DNA of 64,000 bases, from contig OZ244235.1 of assembly GCA_965217095.1 (NCBI GenBank), positions 2,728,001-2,792,000 on the forward strand, read 5' to 3'. Below are positions 1 through 9,489 of this stretch, piece by piece (the stretch's first letter is position 1; each line of letters opens with the position of its first letter). The stretch comes from CAYNZV01 sp965217095 (GTDB lineage: Bacteria > Latescibacterota > UBA2968 > UBA8231). Under the pieces are notes generated by a model that did no database searches, had not been told where the DNA came from, and saw only the letters and a program-made list of their open reading frames with translations. The translations under genes were made by a program, and so were the position numbers.

Positions 1-354
1 CCGGCTCATCGATACTAAAATCGAGGCGTCGACGGAGCTATGTGTCGTCCGCCTCGAAAACCTCCGAAGTTCTCATAGAATCGGGGATTGTCGCGGAAAG
101 TATCCGTAAAACGGAGTGTCCAGCCACAGCGAGGTGCCCGCGAAGCAAGGCCCATTCATTGACTTGCTGCGTATTCGATATAATCTAACTTTTCAGGCGC
201 AAACACGACATGAGAAAAAGGGTCAAGGCCAGTAGCTCGTGAAATGGCACGCGCCTTACGGACTGGAACCCGGTGACTTCACCGACACCCGTTCTATGCC
301 GCTGCTGAAGTAAGCTGTAACCTGCTCAACACCTTCAAAAGGCGCGAATCAGAC
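1..354. other. Non-coding left edge with a possible gene remnant
   Basis: No convincing gene is visible. A short stretch at about 240-312 reads, after an in-frame stop, as 23 codons ending PYGLEPGDFTDTRSMPLLK and a TAA. It has the look of the C-terminal tail of a lost or frameshifted gene. No ribosome binding site, tRNA or terminator stands out. Confidence 0.3.
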
Positions 355-2061
355 ATGGGAAACACCTACTTATTTCTAGACTGGGTTCACGTGGACAAGG
401 GACGCATGGAAGTGACCCTCGATGCCGATCGACTGTCGAAGGCGGGCAAGGAGTTTGTCGAGAGGTACGAGCGCGAGTGGGACATCTATCGCGACTTTTC
501 CGGTCACGGGATGAAACGCCTAAGGATTCCCTTCGGCGTCCAGATCGCGGTGGAAAAGGCCACGAAGTCGGCGCCTTGGCTGGAACCTGATCAGCCGTGG
601 GAGGACTCGATCAATTGGCTTACCGTAATCGAGGAAGATGGCAAGTTTCGGTGCTGGTACTTGGTGAAATTCCCCAAGGAAGACGCGGCTGATGCGACGC
701 GTGTGATGGCCGGCGAGCAGGAGATGGACTTCGGTGGCGGCGCGTTGTGTTATGCCGAAAGCGAAGACGGTTTACATTGGGTCAAACCTTCACTCGGGAT
801 CTTCACCTTCGGCGGAGCGAAAACCAACAACATAGTGTCGCCCTATGGCGGTTCTTCCGCCGTATTCCGGGACGATTCGGGTCCTGCCGACGAACGCTAC
901 AAGGCGTTCCACTGGGACAGATTGCACGACGTTCCTGAGGATACCGACCCTCAATTCAAATACGGCTTGTACGGCTGTGTTTCCCCCGACGGGTATCACT
1001 GGACGCGACTACCCGAGCCGCTCCTGCGAGATTTCCATGACACCCATAACGTCGGTTGCTGGGATCCGACCTTGAAGAAGTACGTCGCCTTCGTTCGAGG
1101 CAAATTGAACGGCAGAGCGATAAGCCGCAGCGAGACGGATGATTTTCGCCAATGGCCCGCCGCCCAGGTCGTTGTCTGTCCCACGCCGATGGACTCGCCA
1201 GCAGACGACTACTACACCAACGGGTTTACCTGGTACCCCGACGACCCCTCTGTCAAGTTCCTGTTTTCAGCCATCTATCATCACGACAGCGATCTGGTGG
1301 ACACCCGGCTGGCAACCAGTCCGGACGGCAGGTTGTTCAACTGGGTCTCTTATGATCCGATCGTGGAGCCAGGCAGGTTGGGGGAATGGGACAGCGGCGC
1401 GGTCTACATGTGTCCCAACCTCGTCCGTTTGCCGGACGGCACTCTGGCGATGCCGTACCGAGGAGAGGGCGAGACCCACAACGAGAGCTTCGGGCAATTC
1501 TACGAAGACATTGAATCCCCGGCGCGGTTCGCCTGGGCTATGTGGGAGGAGGGTCGGCTGGCCGGCATCGAAGCCGCGAGCCAGGGCGAGTTCTTCACTC
1601 AACGGGTTACGTACGAGGGCGGTCATATCGAGATCAATGCCCGCACCAAACAGGTGGGCAGCGTAGAAGTGGAGCTGTGGGAAGCGGTGGACCGCCGCGG
1701 CAGTAAGCCGGTGGAGGGATTCACCTTCGACGATCACGTTCCGATTCGCGGCGACGAGATCTGGACGCGCTGCCGTTGGAAGGGCAAGGAGAATCTTTCC
1801 GAACTGGAGGGCAAGGACCTGCAGCTGCGCATTCGGCTAGCGTCACGCAGACTCGATAGACACCTCATTGACGCGAAGCCTACCACCCGTGCACGACGTG
1901 GCCGACAGGGAACCAGATTAGATCGACGCAAAGGGAAGCGACGACACCGGCGACGTATGCTACTCCCAAACCGTAGAAGAAAGGCTTGCCGGCCACGAAT
2001 GCCTGGACTCCACCATAGCGCAACAGAATCGCCTTTACGACCAGAATCAGCGCCAAGCTGA
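355..2061 (+). CDS. Beta-propeller glycosidase-like protein (GH43/GH32 superfamily type), aberrant C-terminus
   Basis: The protein has repeated SxDGxxW-type blades (ESEDGLHWVKP, VSPDGYHWTRLPEP, TSPDGRLFNWVSYDP) and WD/DP motifs typical of five-bladed propeller glycosidase-like proteins of the GH32/43/68 clan. No signal peptide is seen, so it may be cytoplasmic. A function in glycan breakdown is inferred from the fold and from neighbouring sulfatase and glycosidase genes; the substrate is unknown. The reading frame continues about 180 bases into the 3' end of the convergent gene at 1880-3823. The last roughly 65 residues are Arg-rich antisense translation, so the real protein probably ended near 1860. 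A rearrangement or indel at that point is likely. No clear Shine-Dalgarno precedes the ATG. A second propeller protein of this general kind lies at 18390-19904. Confidence 0.65.
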   Translation: MGNTYLFLDWVHVDKGRMEVTLDADRLSKAGKEFVERYEREWDIYRDFSGHGMKRLRIPFGVQIAVEKATKSAPWLEPDQPWEDSINWLTVIEEDGKFRCWYLVKFPKEDAADATRVMAGEQEMDFGGGALCYAESEDGLHWVKPSLGIFTFGGAKTNNIVSPYGGSSAVFRDDSGPADERYKAFHWDRLHDVPEDTDPQFKYGLYGCVSPDGYHWTRLPEPLLRDFHDTHNVGCWDPTLKKYVAFVRGKLNGRAISRSETDDFRQWPAAQVVVCPTPMDSPADDYYTNGFTWYPDDPSVKFLFSAIYHHDSDLVDTRLATSPDGRLFNWVSYDPIVEPGRLGEWDSGAVYMCPNLVRLPDGTLAMPYRGEGETHNESFGQFYEDIESPARFAWAMWEEGRLAGIEAASQGEFFTQRVTYEGGHIEINARTKQVGSVEVELWEAVDRRGSKPVEGFTFDDHVPIRGDEIWTRCRWKGKENLSELEGKDLQLRIRLASRRLDRHLIDAKPTTRARRGRQGTRLDRRKGKRRHRRRMLLPNRRRKACRPRMPGLHHSATESPLRPESAPS

Positions 2062-3823
2062 CCCAGTAGAATTGGGTGCCGATGCTGTTTTGCAGGGCCA
2101 ATCCGATCGGATGGAGCGGAAACCAATGGAAACGACTGCGCATGAACGCAAGGATACCCGCTTCGAAAAAGCCCCACAACCAAACTCCCCACTTTGCCAT
2201 ATCTGATGACTTGGGATTCTCCAGAAGTCTCACCATGTGGTCGTACACACCTTGTCCGTGGGTATGGAGGTGAAGTGTCCCTCCGTCGTTGTACGCCAGT
2301 GATATGGTATTGCCGACAGCTACCAGAAACCCGAACACAAAGGTCGCCAGAATCGCCAGCGGCACCCACACGGGCTGCCGGCGCAGAGAGAACAATCGCA
2401 AGTAGTGTGTAATAGTCGTCCAGGTTTGGATACGGCCACCACCAAAAAAAGCGGGGCTGGAGAACAGTTCGAAGGCCACCAACCCCCGCGGCGAAAGGTG
2501 GCTCGAGCCGATCAAATCCTCGACGATCAGGGTGCCTTTTTCGTAACGCGGAAAAGCGGGTCCAAAACCGGTGGCGGCGATCAGCTTCACCGTCACAAAA
2601 TAGGATAGGGCGATAAGGCCAAATGCCAGGCTCGCCGTCGAAATGCTCATTCCCAGATTGACACCCCAGGCGATCGTGAACAGTGCCGAAAGCAGCATTC
2701 CCGCAAGGGCGAGCCGATAGCGAATGACCTCATGCTTTTCACCACTCCCCGTTCTCACCAGATGCCAGACCTGGCTTAGGTGCCCGCGGGCGATCCAGAT
2801 CGACCACACTGCCACCAGGAGAAGAGCGCCGTTCGCTTCCAACGACAGAATCTCCCACGGTGGGAGCTCCTGACCAGCCTCTCCAAGCGCGACGCCGAAT
2901 CGTTGCATGAAGCCGTATTTGAGCATGTGGATCAAATAGAACAGGATCAGGCTGGCGAGGATGTCTAGCGGGCACAGGTAGGTAAAAGCCATCACCAGCG
3001 GCACGACCCGGAATGACACCGAGTGGTACTCCCCCAACTCCAGGATGTAGCGCTTCCAGTAGATGGTGGCCGGCGTCATACCGGGCGTGAAATAGGTGAT
3101 GATGTTGTAGCAGAAAACTGAGAAAACCACGGCGAAACCGATCCAGAACAGCCGCGATCGGAACAACTCCGGCATGCGTCCTGATCCATCGAATCCTTCT
3201 GTCAAATCCCGCGGCATCTGGGCCAGGGGGAAGGCCAGTTTCTCCACGTGCTCCCACTGCTTCTGGAACAGAACCATCAGACAGAATCCGAACACAACCA
3301 TCGCCACCGAAACCGCCAGCCACTGTCCCACCGGACGGTACCACCCGTCCCACGGAATAGCCATACCTTCGGGAAGCCCGAGCCAGAGCCGCTCGGTCAC
3401 CCTCTGTGACGCATCGGGGAGCACGTGCCAGGGAAGGTACTGCAGGAGAAGTTCTGCGTATCGATTCTCCGGCGTAGAATGAAAGGCGGGGTGCGCTAGG
3501 GTGCTGGTCCAGTAGGTGGCCCAACCCAATTGCGGCATCGTCCCCACCACCCACAGCATGGCAAAGATCGCCAGCAGCTCTCCCTGGCGCAGCGCTACGA
3601 AGGGCCACAACCGTTTGAGCAAGGTATTGAGAAAGAGCCATAACACGAATGGCATGAACGCCACGATGGGGTACTGGGACTTGACGAAGTTGCCCGACTT
3701 CAAGCCCTGGCCCACCTGGATGATGAAGTAGAGAATCCCGGCGCAGGTGATCAGACCCAGCAGAAAAGCGCGCAGCGTAATCGAGCGATTTTGGCTCAAT
3801 GGTGCGTCGCTGTTCAAACGCAC
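1880..3823 (-). CDS. Multi-spanning membrane protein of the DUF6785/DUF6784 type
   Basis: A 647-residue integral membrane protein with many hydrophobic segments along its length, the first at about residues 17-36 (LRAFLLGLITCAGILYF) and the last near the C-terminus. It resembles the DUF6785/DUF6784 proteins of Planctomycetes, Lentisphaerae and Latescibacterota, whose function is not established; a transport role is plausible. The GTG start lies one base past the stop of the outer-membrane protein gene at 3825-6751, so the two are probably co-transcribed and translationally coupled. That pairing suggests an inner-membrane/outer-membrane uptake pair, which is inference. Its 3' end is overlapped by the convergent gene 355-2061. 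Confidence 0.7.
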   Translation of the reverse strand: MRLNSDAPLSQNRSITLRAFLLGLITCAGILYFIIQVGQGLKSGNFVKSQYPIVAFMPFVLWLFLNTLLKRLWPFVALRQGELLAIFAMLWVVGTMPQLGWATYWTSTLAHPAFHSTPENRYAELLLQYLPWHVLPDASQRVTERLWLGLPEGMAIPWDGWYRPVGQWLAVSVAMVVFGFCLMVLFQKQWEHVEKLAFPLAQMPRDLTEGFDGSGRMPELFRSRLFWIGFAVVFSVFCYNIITYFTPGMTPATIYWKRYILELGEYHSVSFRVVPLVMAFTYLCPLDILASLILFYLIHMLKYGFMQRFGVALGEAGQELPPWEILSLEANGALLLVAVWSIWIARGHLSQVWHLVRTGSGEKHEVIRYRLALAGMLLSALFTIAWGVNLGMSISTASLAFGLIALSYFVTVKLIAATGFGPAFPRYEKGTLIVEDLIGSSHLSPRGLVAFELFSSPAFFGGGRIQTWTTITHYLRLFSLRRQPVWVPLAILATFVFGFLVAVGNTISLAYNDGGTLHLHTHGQGVYDHMVRLLENPKSSDMAKWGVWLWGFFEAGILAFMRSRFHWFPLHPIGLALQNSIGTQFYWVSLALILVVKAILLRYGGVQAFVAGKPFFYGLGVAYVAGVVASLCVDLIWFPVGHVVHGW

Positions 3824-3824
3824 C

Positions 3825-6751
3825 TCAAAGGAGCGCCCCGTATTCGGTAAACCCGATGAGAGAGCGGACGAAGATGTTGAGACGATCGAATTCCTCGTCG
3901 CGGCGAAAGGTGTCGTCGAACTCTCGTTGATCGCGGCCCATGCCCACGATCGTGTAGAGGTCGTAGCCGAAGTATCGGGATCGGTTACTGAGGGTGAGCG
4001 TGGCGGTGCGGCGCTCCAGACTCTCCCGCGAGCGGACCGAATCCTTCAGGCGATACGGCAGTGGTCCAATCCCCTGGATTCCGAGGCGCAAGCTGGTGCG
4101 CTCGAGCAGCGCGTATCGCAGGCGAACGATAGGTATGAGGTGATATTCGGAGCGCAGGTCGCGGCTGCTGTAGCCGCCGTTCGGTCGGCGGTCCGCATCC
4201 CGGTCGATCAGCTTCAGAAAGAGCAGCTTGAATTGCGGAGAAATCTCCAAGCGACCGAAATGCAGGGAGTACTGCAGCCGGCTTACGGAGGTGCCGAAGT
4301 TCAGGCGCCGGCGACGCTGGGTAGAGCCGCCAGACAGCTCGCCACCTTTCTGCCAGTTCAGCTGCAAACGCCATTTCTGAGTCAAGTAAAACGACGGCAG
4401 CGGCTCGAACACACCTTCGAGGTAGGTATCGTTCACGAAGCTTTTCTGGAAGGCCAGCGGATCGTCCTGTTCGATGCTTCCGAAGTTGGAGAATACGGTC
4501 ACTTCGAGCCCGCCGTTACCGGCTATGATTCTGCCCCGGTTCGGGGTTTCATCCACCACGACATATGGATCCTCGATGGTATCCTCCATCATTCTGATGT
4601 GATTCTCGAAGAATAGTCGGCGCAGGCGGGTGACCCCGTCGCGTCGGTAGTTGAGCAACCCGTAGGTGGCATGGTTTCGCCCGCTACCCGCAATCTCCTC
4701 CACCCGTTGCCGCCCGGCTCCAACGCTCCAGTGTCGGCTCAGGTCGAGTTGTGCAAACAGGTGAAGACCGCGCTGGTCCGGATCGTACGGATAATCCACC
4801 TCGCGGTCGTCCTCGCGCACGTCCGGTTCGGTATTGTTGTTGCGGTCGAGGCCGTAGACGTATTCGTTCGGCTCGACGTAGAACATGAGAAACGGTTCGT
4901 CATAATCCGGAATCGCGTTGAAGTTGCGGTTGGTGTCGGGCCAGCCATCCTGGTCCTCATCCTGGCCCGGGAAAACCCCTGTGGCATCCACGGAGACCGC
5001 ATTGCGGCCGGCGGAAATGTTGTGCCCTATCGGGGCGTCTGGAAACCTGTCCCCGTCTTCGTTGTCCTGAACCAACTGCCAGATAGCGGTCTGGTTGGTA
5101 AGGCCGGACAGATCTCCCGAATCGTAGGATCGGTCGACCGCAAGATAGCTGCGCACCTCGGTAGCATATCGGGGATGGTGAGCGAAGTACTCACCACCCA
5201 ATCGCATCCGTCCGAACCAGCGCGTGGCATTGACATAGTATGCGGCATCGTTGCGGTTGAAGCGCGGGCTGTCCCGAAAGCGCAGCTCTCGTTCCACGTG
5301 GCCGGGAAAACGGCCGTATAGTGAGGAGCGCGCGTACTCGCCGAAAACCTGGAAGCCTGCCCGCTGCAGACTGGCGTCGGATCCGTAGACGAATAGTGCC
5401 GTGTTCTCTCCGATGTGGAAACGGACCCGTCCCAAATTCGTCATGTCCTGCACGTTCTCGCGCGCCCTCAGCACGTTCTCGTAGTAGTTGCCGCGGAATT
5501 GAGATTCGAGGTTGCGACCCCGGGCGCTGATCTCGAAGACGGTGGCAACGTCGATGCGGTAGTCGTTGCCGATGACCGCATCCACCTCGACCGATTCGAC
5601 CGAGAGCTCGCCGGTTAGGTCGAACAGATAGGCCAGCTGCTGTTCGCCGTCGGCTCGGAGAATCTCGTCGGTGGACTGCACTACGAACGCCTGCAGCAGA
5701 CCGGGCAAGTTGACGTTGCCGCTGACATCCACTCCCGCCTCATGCCGCAGACGGTACATGTAATCCGCGTATAGTGGAATCTCGCGTCCGCGGTAAAAGG
5801 TCAGTCCCGAAACGCCGGAGATGGGGCGCGCCGTATTGTAGACGGTCGGGCTGAATTCTCCCGTGGACTGAGAGATACGCCCCACCTGCGTGCGTGTGCC
5901 TTCCACATGTTTGACCACCCCTACCAGGAGATCCGGGCGAGGTACGCCGTCGACCAGGAGGTTGAGCTCCTGAACTACCGGTCCCCCCTGGCCGTCTCGG
6001 GGAGAGTCGTCCGCCACCCGTACCACGATCCAATCCACCAGCGGTGTGTTAGGACGCACGACCCCTTTCAAACTATTGCCCGGATGGTTGCTCTGGTAGA
6101 GATGCATGTTGACGGCGTTTAACCCCAGCCGCAATGCGCCGACAGACAGCTCCACACGACTGCCCAGAAGCATCGTATTGCTTTCGGAAAAGGTGGCACC
6201 CTCCAGGCTCCACGGCGCCACGAGACCGCTGGTGGGTTGCCGCTCGAGACGGGAAGCCAGCGCCGTGAGTTTCATCCTCGACCGCTGGAGGTCGAAGCGC
6301 AATCCGTTGAAGTCGACTTTGGAGAGGGTCAAGGCGTGAACCGGGCAATCAGACCATCCCCGACAATGGCGGCGAAACCCCAATCTCCGTAGCCATCGCG
6401 GCCGATCATGGCGTGATCGAAGACCGGCCTCCAGGTGTTCATCTCTTTGAACATACGACTGCCATACGGTTGACCCGGCTGCCTCGTCTCGTGCCAGTTG
6501 TAGATCTCGAACCCGGTGATCAGGTGATTGCCCAGCGAACCGAAATATGCCTGAGGATGATCGGTATAGGGGGCGCTGTGATCCGGATAGTTACGATAAG
6601 GGCGCAGGGCGAAGTTGCGGTAGCTGGGCAGTTGCCGTTGCAGGAGTGGGTTGCGCGTTGATACTTGCTGCAGATCCGGATAGTCGACGGCCTCGCTGGC
6701 GTAGTCAATTGCCGGTGCCAGTAGCAGCAGGAAGAGTATGCTATCGCGCAT
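3825..6751 (-). CDS. Large outer-membrane protein with calcium-type loops, split by a one-base frameshift
   Basis: Two overlapping frames form one gene of about 975 codons. The first piece (from the ATG at 6751, with GGAG seven bases upstream) has the signal peptide MRDSILFLLLLAPAIDYASEA and the motifs YPDHSAPYTDHP and GSLGNHLITGF. The second piece continues from ALTLSKVDFNG to the end. The paralogue at 20040-22997 aligns across the break and shows that one T is missing at 6331-6332. Mid-protein there is an Asp/Asn-rich block (FPGQDEDQDGWPDTNRN, then EPFLMFYVEPNEYVYGLDR) like thrombospondin-type-3 or EF-hand calcium loops. The C-terminal third alternates polar and hydrophobic residues and ends GFTEYGALL, consistent with a beta-barrel. 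Whether it is a porin, receptor or structural protein is unknown. It sits next to a DUF6785 gene, not with the operon holding its relatives. Confidence 0.7.
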
Positions 6752-6900
6752 CAGATCTCCGTTTGGGGCACTCTGTTGAAATATGAACAAGATTGGCGCG
6801 AAAACAATGGAACCATTGGCCAAAACCCGTTCTGGATCACAGAGAGGCGGATGTTATATTCCGTCTGTTCTGAAAATCCCTAAGCCAACGGGAGGTCACG

Positions 6901-7818
6901 ATGGAGACGCGCTACCCTCAGGCGCTGCTGGTCAGTTGCGAGATTCCCTGGAATGACAACGAAGAGCTCCTGGAGGACGTCTTTCGCAGCGAGGTCAGGG
7001 CGACACTCAGTAAAGGTTTCAATCACCTGTACATTTTTGGCACGGCCGGTGAAGGATATGCTGTAACCCTGTCGCAGTTCAAACAGATCGTGGAGATCTT
7101 TCACGAGGAGGTGGACAAACCGGACGTACAGCCGATGGTTGGCATCATTGGCATGTCCACGGGCCAGGTGGTAGAGCGGATTGCTTTTGCCCGCGACCTG
7201 GGAATCCGCACGTTTCAAATTGCACTGACCCCGTGGGGCGAACTGGATGACGAGGAGTACATGATCTATTTCCAAGACGTTTGCGGCAGTTTTACCTACT
7301 GCCGCTTCATCCACTACAACCTGCCGCGAGGCCGACGGCTGTTACGGGGGGAAGATTACCGGCGCCTGGCCGATGCCATTCCGAATCTCGCCGGCACCAA
7401 GAACTGTCGCTCGGACATCGGCGACGTGGCAAACCTCGCCACCAATGCGCCCGAGTTGCAGCACTTTTACGGGGAGTTGGGATTTCCCATCGGCTGCCTC
7501 TACGGTGAATGTTCCCTCCTAAGCTCCTACGGTGGCCTCTTCCCGAGCAAAACCAAAGAGTTCTTTCGGTACGGCGTCGACAAGAACTGGGACAAGCTGT
7601 TTCCGATGCTGGCGGAGTACGAACGGGTGATGACTGACTTCGACGTGCCGACGCTTGCCCGTGAGGGTATCGACGGCTGTTACGACAAGATGATCGTGCG
7701 CGGCAGCGGCATCGACATGCCGCTGCGCCTGCTGTCGCCGTACAAGTGCTTCGACATGGAGGTGTACGAAGCGGTCATGAAGAATATGCGGGACCGCTAC
7801 CCGGAGTGGCTTACCTAG
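6901..7818 (+). CDS. DapA/NanA-family aldolase or lyase (dihydrodipicolinate synthase family)
   Basis: A 305-residue TIM-barrel class I aldolase of the dihydrodipicolinate synthase/N-acetylneuraminate lyase family. The GTAGEG loop (residues 47-52), Tyr139 in HYNLP and the predicted Schiff-base lysine Lys167 in AGTKNC are all present. Family members cleave or form 2-keto-3-deoxy sugar acids, sialic acids or related compounds. True DapA normally has GTTGE, and the location beside sulfatase and glycosidase genes favours a sugar-acid catabolic role. A strong GGGAGG lies seven bases before the ATG. The gene is divergent from the outer-membrane protein at 3825-6751 and convergent with the sulfatase. 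Confidence 0.85.
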   Translation: METRYPQALLVSCEIPWNDNEELLEDVFRSEVRATLSKGFNHLYIFGTAGEGYAVTLSQFKQIVEIFHEEVDKPDVQPMVGIIGMSTGQVVERIAFARDLGIRTFQIALTPWGELDDEEYMIYFQDVCGSFTYCRFIHYNLPRGRRLLRGEDYRRLADAIPNLAGTKNCRSDIGDVANLATNAPELQHFYGELGFPIGCLYGECSLLSSYGGLFPSKTKEFFRYGVDKNWDKLFPMLAEYERVMTDFDVPTLAREGIDGCYDKMIVRGSGIDMPLRLLSPYKCFDMEVYEAVMKNMRDRYPEWLT

Positions 7819-7858
7819 CATTGCGTGGTGAACAGCGCTTTGTCGCGAGCCCGAGGAT

Positions 7859-7883
7859 TTGCGGCCGCGAAATCCGGCCGCAA
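7859..7883. terminator. GC-rich hairpin between convergent genes
   Basis: An 8-bp perfect inverted repeat (TTGCGGCC / GGCCGCAA) with a 9-base loop lies between the stop of the aldolase and the stop of the sulfatase. There is no U-tract on either side, so it is only a weak candidate for a bidirectional terminator. Confidence 0.3.
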
Positions 7884-7896
7884 CGCTAGTGGCCTA

Positions 7897-9402
7897 TTAC
7901 CAGAACTGTTGCGCCCAGTGCTCCATGCGCTGGTCTTCATTGCGCATCCGCCAGCGCAACAGTTTCTGACAATAGGTTGCCACGGTGGCTGTGTGACTGT
8001 CCCTGGCTGCCAGATTCTCTAGCTCCCCTGGATCGGCTGCTAGGTCGAATAACAGTGGGGGCATCTCCTCATCGGCGAACTGCACGTATTTGTACGCCCG
8101 ATCGCGCACCACCCAAGCCATCTGTTTATCCGGATCGGCATCCCTGTCTACCCGCAGTACCCCCTGCCGGTAATCGTATTCGTGGAAGACTTCAGTTTTC
8201 GCAACGTATTGCTCTCCGCGAACCGCTGGCAGCAGACTTCGCCCCTGCACCACATCGGGAATCTCGGTACCGGTCCACTGGAGAATGGTGGGAGCGACAT
8301 CGACGGATTCCACCAAGGGATCCAGGTGCTGGCCGCGGGTACCGTCGGCCGCGGGTGAGGGATCTCGAACCAGACACGGAATGTGCAGGGCGCCGTCGTA
8401 GAAATGACCCTTGCCCGTCAGGTAATGGTCACCAAGATATTCCCCATGGTCCGAGGTAAACACGATCAAGCTATCTTCCCACTGGCCCGAATCCTTTAAG
8501 GCCTGGAAGAGCAACCCGAGATTTTCGTCCACCTCGCTGATCATGCCGTAGTAGGCGGCGGCGTACTCGTGCCGATGGCGCTCGTTGGTCAGGTCGGGCT
8601 CACTCAGATGGTCCCAATGAAACTGCCAGTAGGGGTGCGGTGTTTCGATCTCCCGCGGGCGGCGGGCGGCAGCCGGAAAATCGGCCTCCATATACATGCT
8701 ATGGTACGGGTCGCAGCAGACGTTGGGCGGGTGGGGTTTGATGTAGTTGAGGCTCAGCGCCCACCCTCGAGCATCTCCTCGTTCCCCGCGCTGTCTTACG
8801 TATTCGATCGCCGTTTCGGTCAGGTAACGGCACTCGCTGTCTTCCTTCTTGTACTTTGCCGGAAAATAGGAGTCCAGATGCTCGCCTGGCCCTTCGGCGG
8901 GCACGTCCGGGAGGTGGATCGCCTTGTGGCTGAGCAACTCCTCCGCATACCCCTTCTGCCGCAGCGACTCGAAATATTCGAGGCTGTCGTATTCGTGATA
9001 AAGCACCCGTTCGATGCCGGGTAAGACATTGGCATAGTTCAAGGAACGCGTGCGAAAATCGTCATCCGGCAGGACCGACGGATCGATTGCATAGTCGTTG
9101 TAGCCGATGAGCCCCGGATCGTAGCCAGCGTTGCGCAGCACGAATCCTAGATTCTCCTCGGCGTTTACCAACGGCGTGCAGTTGTGAGCCGAACGCGTTG
9201 AACACATGTAGCGACCGGTATAGATACACATGCGACTGGGGCCGCACGGCGCCGTTTGATTGAAGCAGGAGGTAAAGCGCGTGCCTTCAGCCGCCAATCT
9301 GTCCAGGTTCGGTGTTTGAATCACCTTGTTGCCGGCGCTCCCCAAACAGTCTGCGCGCCACTGATCGGCGATGATGAGAAGCACGTTCTTCGGTTTGGCC
9401 AT
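7897..9402 (-). CDS. Type I sulfatase (arylsulfatase A-like, alkaline phosphatase superfamily)
   Basis: A 501-residue sulfatase. The N-terminus VLLIIADQWRADCLG supplies metal ligands. The signature CGPSRMCIYTGRY begins at Cys53, the residue normally oxidised to formylglycine. FTSDHGEYLGDH near residue 310 gives the other metal-site Asp/His. No signal peptide is apparent, so it seems cytoplasmic, acting on an imported sulfated substrate. It needs a formylglycine-generating enzyme. The only FGE-family protein in the window (50959-51774) lacks the catalytic cysteines, so another maturase must exist elsewhere. It is transcribed divergently from the GH95-like gene, with a good promoter candidate between them. 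Confidence 0.92.
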   Translation of the reverse strand: MAKPKNVLLIIADQWRADCLGSAGNKVIQTPNLDRLAAEGTRFTSCFNQTAPCGPSRMCIYTGRYMCSTRSAHNCTPLVNAEENLGFVLRNAGYDPGLIGYNDYAIDPSVLPDDDFRTRSLNYANVLPGIERVLYHEYDSLEYFESLRQKGYAEELLSHKAIHLPDVPAEGPGEHLDSYFPAKYKKEDSECRYLTETAIEYVRQRGERGDARGWALSLNYIKPHPPNVCCDPYHSMYMEADFPAAARRPREIETPHPYWQFHWDHLSEPDLTNERHRHEYAAAYYGMISEVDENLGLLFQALKDSGQWEDSLIVFTSDHGEYLGDHYLTGKGHFYDGALHIPCLVRDPSPAADGTRGQHLDPLVESVDVAPTILQWTGTEIPDVVQGRSLLPAVRGEQYVAKTEVFHEYDYRQGVLRVDRDADPDKQMAWVVRDRAYKYVQFADEEMPPLLFDLAADPGELENLAARDSHTATVATYCQKLLRWRMRNEDQRMEHWAQQFW

Positions 9403-9446
9403 CGGGTCGAGTCTCGCTGGAATGGTGGGAATAGACGAATTGTTGA

Positions 9447-9476
9447 ATTATACTAAGTCGTATGCGCGACTTCCAA
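9447..9476 (-). promoter_or_regulatory. Candidate sigma70 promoter of the sulfatase gene
   Basis: On the minus strand a TTGGAA -35 (9476-9471), an 18-base spacer and a perfect TATAAT -10 (9452-9447) lie 45 bases upstream of the sulfatase ATG. On the plus strand the same spot reads TATACT, which may serve the divergent gene. Confidence 0.45.
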
Positions 9477-9489
9477 TTGCAGATCGAAG

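Noticed and set aside
244..259. A sigma54-like element TGGCAC-N5-TTAC
   Set aside because: The essential GC of the -12 element is replaced by AC and it lies in a possible gene remnant.
6325..6345. Programmed -1 frameshifting in the outer-membrane protein gene
   Set aside because: No slippery heptamer or downstream structure is evident, and six other one-base breaks in the window point to sequence errors.
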